A program made the translations under genes and the position numbers. Positions 51,935 to 64,000 of a stretch of DNA of 64,000 bases are shown here, in pieces. Positions within the stretch are counted from its first letter, which is position 1, and every line of letters starts with the position of its first letter. This stretch comes from Pyrus communis (lineage: Eukaryota; Streptophyta; Magnoliopsida; Rosales; Rosaceae): contig NC_084810.1 in the NCBI RefSeq assembly GCF_963583255.1, positions 6,107,751 to 6,171,750 on the forward strand, read 5' to 3'. Below the pieces are notes generated by a model. That model did no database searches and was not told where the DNA came from. It saw only the letters and a list, made by a program, of their open reading frames with translations.

Positions 51935-53060
51935 CTGCTAAAAGGCTACTCTCGTTCTAATATGAGCATTGGGTTAAAATGTAAGTTGAAATGAAATGCA
52001 AAATTTTTTTATGAAAAAAGTTTGTTAACGGGTTGAATTTAAGTAACCTATTAACTTAACAGATCGGGTTGAAACCGATCCAAACCCAATAAAAATAACT
52101 AGTTACATGGTCAGCCCCAAAATGTTTGATAATTCCCACTTTATTAAGTGGGATGGATTCCCACTAAATAATTCTTCCACCTTTTGTGATCACTCAACAC
52201 AACTCATTACCTGCAAGACTCAAACCAGCTCCCCCCAAATAACAATTGACATTTGCAAATTGATTTGTTAAATTGTTTTGTCTGCCAACAATTTCACTTT
52301 CTCATTCTCATTCATAGGTTTGGGTAGTGGTTAAGTCACATTCACACTCTCATTGTCTTCTTTTGCAAATCTTTTTTTATTTCGTTTAAGTTAGTTAATT
52401 CAATAGTTTTTTTTTTAATTACAAGCGATATTACTACTTTAAACTTAATTAAGGAAATAAAGAAGATTGGGACTAAAATGTAATGAGTTGAAGATAACGA
52501 TCTATCTACTAGAACAATCTATCACTTGGTATTAAATTCAAAAACTAGAAAAAAATTGCCCATAAAAAAGTACTACGAAAATCGCTTCCCATTTTCCAGA
52601 ATCTTATACCATCGGATCTCTTAGTTTTACCCCTTTTTTTTTTGTTTGTCAAAAACAATAAAGAAGTAGTAGTTATTGTGGAGCTGTTATTGCTTGTTTA
52701 GTTATGTTGAAGTTGGGTGAACCACACAGCAAGCATTGTCTGCTACTACTTAACCAATTCCACTAACTTGGAAGCCACCTTGAAAGGATGAATTATGCTT
52801 TTCTTCTCACCTTTTTCAAATCAAATCACTTTTATTGTATGATTAGATTAATACTGGCAACGATCACATAATATGATGATTTTGCCATTTAGTACTACGG
52901 TCTAATGATATTATTTTTTATTTGTAAGTGAGAGGTCTTAAGTTATATTATTACCAAAAGCGAATTTGAACCATATTATTACTAATCTATTGAAAGGCTT
53001 AGCTCACTCTACTACCTTTTAATATAGATAATATCGTATGTTTACGAAAAATACAATGGT
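51935..53060. other. AT-rich intergenic DNA
   Basis: No gene or complete element recognised. Confidence 0.45.
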
Positions 53061-54173
53061 CTTTGGCCATCTCCAACCGATGGCTGGCCAAAGGGCTCAT
53101 TTTAGCCCTCTGGCTCTCCAAGATTCTCTAAGATATTAATATTTTAATGAACAGTACAAGGCCATATTTGCTTCCGTCTCCAACCGAGGGCCAAAGGGCC
53201 AGAGGGCTCATTTTAGCCCTATCACAAAAAACCGTCTCCAACCGAGGGCCATAGGGCCAAACATAATTTATTATTTAAAAACTACAACTTAAATGTTGTT
53301 TAAGTTTCATATTGTTATATGTTTTTTTTTAACAAATATGAAAAACTAGAAATGTTTTTTAATAATTTGTTAAATGTTGTTAAAAACTACAAATTTTGTA
53401 AAATAAAAGTTATAGGAAAAAATAGAATTTAAAAAAAAATGAAAAATAGAAGTTATAGGAAAATTTTCGTAAATAAAAAATAATAATAAAACTGTAAAAA
53501 AAAAATTTCAAATCAATCATATCGATTAAAACCGACAGTAATACATTTATATTAGTAATACAAACATAAGCAAAAAACAAATGGCCAACCCGAGGTTGGC
53601 TGGCTGGCCGGAAGTGGCCAACCTTCTAGCCCTTTAACCCTTTGGGAGCTCACTGGCTTCGGGTTCCATGGGAACTTCGAAGTTAAGCAAGTAGCGCGCG
53701 AGAGCACTCCTAGGATAGGTGACCCATCGGGAAGTTCTCGTGTGAGTTCCCAAAAACAAAACCGTGAGGGCGTGGTCGGGGCCCAAAGCGGACAATATCG
53801 TGCTACGGTGGAGTTGGGCCCAGGAAGTGGTCCCGCCTGGGGCGGAATGTGACAAAAAATGTAAAAAAAAAAAAAATTTCAAAAATAACAGTTAGTTGAC
53901 GTCGGCTAGTCGTTGGATTCAAATTTTTCTTTAAGCAATCTTGTCGATTATAACCGACAAGAATATATTTATATTAAATATACTTTGTCGGTTATAATCA
54001 ACAAGATTGCTCTAATTTTCTGGCCAGCCCGAGTTGGCTGGCTGGCTGCATGCGGCCAACACTTTGGCCCTTTCAAATTCCATGGGGCCCACGAGTCCTC
54101 TACCCTAACCCTCGGTTGAAGACGATTTTCGGGCTATTTTTTACCCTCTGGACCCTTTGGTTGGAAATGACCT
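53061..54173. mobile_element. TIR element with a nested Cassandra LTR fragment
   Basis: The left end (GGCCATCTCCAACCGATGG, then AGGGCTCATTTTAGCCC) is inverted at the right end (reverse complement GGTCATTTCCAACCAAAGG, then AAAAAATAGCCC). TGGCTGG/CCAGCC-rich segments recur inside in both orientations. At 53641-53854 lies a truncated Cassandra LTR with its 5S-like domain (GGGAGCTCACTGGCTTCGGG ... GGTGACCC) ending TGTGACA. Target duplication unresolved, so superfamily open. Confidence 0.6.
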
Positions 54174-55753
54174 TAATTTCATAATTTGAGCCAATATCAT
54201 TTTTTTCTCTCTCCTACCATCCTGTTCTCTTTCTCCCATTTCTCTCTCCTATTTCTCTCTCATTTCTCGCTCTTTCGATCCTCCCTTTGAATTTCTATGT
54301 CTGGCCAATTAAATTTAGTAGTAATTTGCAAATTCACGACGAGTTGTAGTAGACATATTTGTTTTTTTTAATTATTAAAATTTAAAAACAATTTTAAATC
54401 TCATACCAAACAAATTTTTTAATTTAAAAAAAATGTTCTTAAAAGATGTTCTTAAGAAATATTTTAAGAAATTATAATTTTTTTAATACGATTACGAATG
54501 GATCTTTATATTTTTATTCTCACCTTGATTTTTCAAATCAAATCACTTTTATTGTATGATTAAATTAATATTGAGAAATGCGATCTGATATGATGGACTT
54601 AATTTCCTAATTTAAGCCAATACCGACCACATATTTTTTTTATACTAGACTAGTACTTGCTAGAGGAGCCAAAAGCTTCCCACCATCTTATGTCATTTCT
54701 AGCTTTCACATCAACATTACCATCCAACAAAGTGGAAACAATGATACAATGTGCTAATGTGGAATTATGTATTGTTTTACCATTTTTACTAGGGATATAA
54801 CTTGTTTGAGCTAAGCATTTGCAAATTCAGTAATGTTATTTCAAAATAGAAATTTGACCATATTATTATCGTACATGAGACTTATCTTGATTAGAAAATA
54901 TGTTAGCAATAGAGGTAGAATTTTTTGCCAAATTACCATAGCAATTGTACCATATCAAAATTGTGGCAAAAAATTTGTACCATTGGTAATGGTACAGTAT
55001 TTGTCCCGTACCATACATTTTTGGTACAGTAATGGTATTTAAAACCATTACCAGTAGTATACCGTACCGTACTACTATTATTAATATTATATCATTTATT
55101 TATTCTTTTCTATATAATTAGGTATTATTATCATTATATATGCACTTTATATTTTTTTCCTAGTCATTTATCCAATTATCTCACCCTTTAACCTCTACTT
55201 TCTCAATAAAAAAAACATAAGCCTTCTTACACTGCAACTCTTTATCTTTTCACTCATCTAGCCACCTACTTCATATTTGTTGCTCCAGTTCCGGCGACTC
55301 TCTCTCCGAAGTACATCTCATCTTCTCCTTCATCAAATTGGGATGTCTTTCTCTCTGGCTTCGTCTATTAAGTTAATTTTTGTACATTTTTAAAGAATAT
55401 AGATATGAAATTTAAGAATCTTTGTACTATTTTTTTTAGAAATATTGGGTTCTTTCAGCAATTCTTCCATCTATTTACTTCTTGTTTCTTAAATGAATCT
55501 CTATAAAATTCTCATAATTATATACAAAAGTTTTAGAAACCCAAAGGGAGTGGTCAAAACATGTTTGGATCTTGACTTGGGTTGAAAAAAAAAAAAAATC
55601 AAATTACCATTACCATACCATACCAACCGAACTATTTGGCATGCCGAAATTCAGTATGCCAAAAGTTTGGCACGGTAATGGTAATAGATTTTGTCATACC
55701 AAAAGTTTTGTATGGTAATTGGTACATGGGTTTTGGTACAGTAATCGTACCAA
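54174..55753. other. AT-rich DNA with GGTA-type inverted motifs
   Basis: Motifs such as AATGGTACAGTA, CCATTACCA and GGTAATGGTA recur in both orientations at 54900-55080 and 55590-55750, suggesting an old TIR element about 0.85 kb long. Borders were not fixed. No gene seen. Confidence 0.35.
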
Positions 55754-55758
55754 TGCCT

Positions 55759-56397
55759 TGTGACATCCCACATCGCCCAGGGGAGTGATCTTTATATGTA
55801 TATTCCCATCTCTACCTAGCACGAGTCCTTTTGGGAGCTCACTGGCTTCAGGTTCCGTAGGAACTCCGAAGTTAAGCGAGAAGGGGGCTAGAGCAATCCC
55901 ATGATGGGTGACCCACTGGGAAGTTGCTCGTGAGTTCCCAAAAACAAAACCGTGAGGGAATGGTAAGCCCAAAGCGGACAATATCGTGCTACGGTGGTGG
56001 AGTGGGCCCGGGATGTGATCCGCCCTGGGCCGGGATGTGACAATTTGGTATCAGAGCCTAACCGTGGTTGCATGTGTGTCGATGAGGATGTCGAGCCCCT
56101 AAGGGGGGTGGATTGTGACATCCCACATCGCCCAGGGGAGTGATCCTTAAATGTATATTCCCATCCCTACCTAGCACGAGGCCTTTTGGGAGCTCACTGG
56201 CTTCGGGTTTCGTAGGAACTCCGAAGTTAAGCGAGAAGGGGGCTAGAGCAATCCCATGATGGGTGACCCACTGGGAAGTTGCTCGTGAGTTCCCATAAAC
56301 AAAACCGTAAGAGAATGGTAAGCCCAAAGCAGACAATATCATGCTACGGTGGTGGAGCGGGCCCGAGAAGTGATCCACCCCGGGTCGAGATGTGACA
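55759..56397 (+). mobile_element. Complete Cassandra TRIM retroelement
   Basis: Two 284-bp LTRs (55759-56042 and 56114-56397) start TGTGACATCC and end ATGTGACA. Immediately after the 5' LTR is the primer site ATTTGGTATCAGAGCC (initiator tRNA-Met type); before the 3' LTR is a purine tract (AAGGGGGGTGGAT). TGCCT is duplicated on both sides (55754-55758 and 56398-56402). Each LTR contains a 107-base 5S rRNA-like domain (55833-55939 and 56188-56294) with AGTTAAGCG (A box) and GATGGGTGACC (C box). This is the defining feature of Cassandra, which uses a 5S-type Pol III promoter and has no proteins of its own. Confidence 0.97.
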
Positions 56398-56600
56398 TGC
56401 CTCCCCTAGTAAGCAATATAGAAAATTTGATTGTTGATTAGTAGAAGATCTTCGAAGAGTTGAGATGATGTAGAGTGAATCCCTCTCAAATTGAAATTTA
56501 GAAAATCACATGACACCGCCATTGTCACACCTTCATGAGCAGCCAACGCTTCTATGTGTTAGGTTCAAGAAAATGTTATCAAAATAGTTAGCAAGTCTAA

Positions 56601-56962
56601 GAGCATTGTAAAGTAGATGTCAAATTTTAAATATAAAATTTAAATTTAAAAGCCTGTGCGGCACTTTTGATATTTTTTAAAGTTTTGTTCTCACCTAATT
56701 TACATTAATTACATTTTATAATTGTAATAAATATTTTCAGAACAAAAACAATAATAAAAATAATAAAGCCATTTATTAATATTTTTTTAAATTTTGTTCT
56801 CCACCCGATTTACATTAAATACTTTTAATAGAAATAATAAAATTTTGTTCTTCGTGTCAGGCTACATAAGAATTGACATTTCGGTTAGAAAACACTAATT
56901 TTTTTTTCCACTATTATTTCTGATACATACTTTGTGTTTGTGATATTCATTTGGAAATGTTC
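56601..56962. mobile_element. Tourist-like MITE, second copy
   Basis: Ends GAGCATTGTAAAGTAGATG and, reverse-complemented, GAACATTTCCAAATGAATA. TAA flanks both sides (56598-56600 and 56963-56965). The subterminal ATAAAATTTAAATTTAAAAG segment matches the MITE at 29518. 362 bp. Confidence 0.8.
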
Positions 56963-56965
56963 TAA

Positions 56966-58030
56966 TTTTTAAGATTGAGGAAGAGTTCCTCTTCAGTTTA
57001 TTTTGTATTTATAATTAAAATCGTTTATATTAAAATCATTTTGTAAAAATTTCCAAAAAAAATAGTTAAAATCAATGTTGTTTAATCAATGATAATAAAT
57101 ATATAGATGGTTGATAATGTTTTTACTGAATTTGTGCAATTTTTTTTGTAGGATTATATGATTTCATATTTTATCGATGTTTTTGCAGAGATATCCTTAT
57201 AGAGTGGTTTATAATATTAACAGTTTCGATCATAAACTTGAAGTTTCTTGAATCAGCCCCCCAAAGTTAATTGAGGAGGAACTCCTCCTCAGCTAATGAG
57301 GAACCAAATTAATTCTTAAAAATATTACTTGACTTATCACACACACATTTTTAAATGTCAGTTCGGTTTAGACTAGTTTACAATAATATAAAATCAAATT
57401 TGATCATATCACTATAAATTGATTTGATTTCGGACCAATCGAATTTCTTATTCAAAATTAAATCAAACCGTTCAAAACGGTTCAAACCGGTCGGTTTGAT
57501 CGGTTCGGTTGAACTTGACGTCACCTCCACTCCTAGTATGTGATTTTGGGTTTTAAAAATGGGAAAATCTGAAGGATCATGTGATCGTGTCCTTTCATCG
57601 TACATCGTACGATCAATTTTTATTAGGTATTATTTATATTTCATTTTAAATTTTAAATTTCAAATAATTTCTAACCGCACGATGTACGATAAACGGACAC
57701 GATCACGGAAAAATCTCGAGGAAAAGGATCATTTTCCTTAAAAATGAAAGGAAAAAAAAAAATGAGAAATGTGAAAAGGGAAAAAACAGGGCGAGTTAAT
57801 AGCAAAGACTCAAAAATAAAAGTCGAGAGCGAATCTGCTTTGACCTCTCTCCTTCTCTCTTACTTTCATTTCTCTTTGGTGGTCGCATAATAATCCAGAG
57901 AGAGAAAGGAGAGGGAGAAAGAGCGCAAAAAGACCAATTTGACCTTCGTCCGCCCGCGGAGCTGCTGCTGCTTTTTCTTCTTCGTCTTTCCTCGCGTCTG
58001 CTAGTTTTGCTGCTGTACGGTCGCCTCACC
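56966..58030. other. Intergenic with one inverted-repeat element, then AGD5 promoter
   Basis: At about 57569-57720 an inverted repeat (GATCGTGTCCTTTCATCGTA against CGATAAACGGACACGATC) around an AT-rich core looks like a small MITE. From about 57830 to 58030 the sequence is pyrimidine-rich, typical of a plant leader, directly upstream of the AGD5 ATG. Confidence 0.5.
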
Positions 58031-63811
<5,781 letters not shown>

Positions 63812-64000
63812 AAAGTCTCTGGTCCCAGCCTTGTTATACCATACAAAAACAGTCGAATTACGGAAGGATATGACTTCTTTTTTTCCCATCGTCTGTTCCA
63901 CCTGTACTGGGGTTCGTAAACTATTTTGTAGAGGGAGTACCACTTTTTAGCTTTTCTCTGGGTGGTCACTTCATTTGTATGATTAGGGCTATTTGATTAA
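63812..64000 (+). other. AGD5 3' untranslated region
   Basis: Sequence after the stop; no polyadenylation signal was fixed within the window. Confidence 0.5.

Noticed and set aside
53634..56294. Genuine 5S rRNA genes
   Set aside because: The 5S-like stretches are diverged and lie in LTRs of Cassandra elements, bounded by TG...CA ends.

Overview
The window is nuclear DNA of a flowering plant. Genes have GT-AG introns, plastid and mitochondrial leader peptides, plant-type USE/TATA small-RNA promoters, a plant tRNA-Phe and a complete Cassandra retroelement. The mix of families suggests a woody rosid, probably Rosaceae of the apple/pear tribe; that last step is inference. No bacterial, CRISPR or viral gene system was seen.

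Layout. 0-5 kb: decayed LDL1-like histone demethylase. 5.4-6.7 kb: ULTRAPETALA-like gene (minus) with two apparent frameshifts. 8.06-9.25 kb: Mutator-like element with a perfect 9-bp target duplication carrying pieces of host genes (Pack-MULE). 10.8-11.9 kb: second Mutator-like element. 13.85 kb: tRNA-Phe(GAA). 15-17.1 kb: plastid-type zinc-ribbon membrane protein, six exons. 17.9-19.4 kb (minus): convergent four-exon mitochondrial protein resembling complex I ESSS/NDUFB11. 19.4-22.4 kb: gene-poor.

23-51 kb is a strongly rearranged accessory region. It holds five copies or fragments of an unrecognised coiled-coil family (called U here), four copies of an exon for an unrecognised membrane protein, two copies of a chimeric gene joining an NLR-type coiled-coil N-terminus to intronless monodehydroascorbate reductase (one open, one dead), and two 7SL (SRP) RNA genes with Pol III-type promoters. 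These sit in inverted and direct duplications, cut by solo LTRs (28.3, 30.3, 37.2 kb), hAT, Harbinger/Tourist and Mutator-type elements. Several insertions can be confirmed against empty sites in the paralogous copies.

51-58 kb is mostly non-coding, with nested elements, the complete 639-bp Cassandra and more MITEs. 58.0-63.8 kb holds an intact eleven-exon ARF-GAP gene of the AGD5/NEVERSHED type with a LINE remnant in intron 6.

The best-supported working genes are AGD5, the zinc-ribbon gene, the NDUFB11-like gene, tRNA-Phe and at least one 7SL copy. The most unusual object is the NLR coiled-coil::MDAR fusion at 23.2-24.8 kb and its decayed inverted copy at 42.3-43.9 kb.
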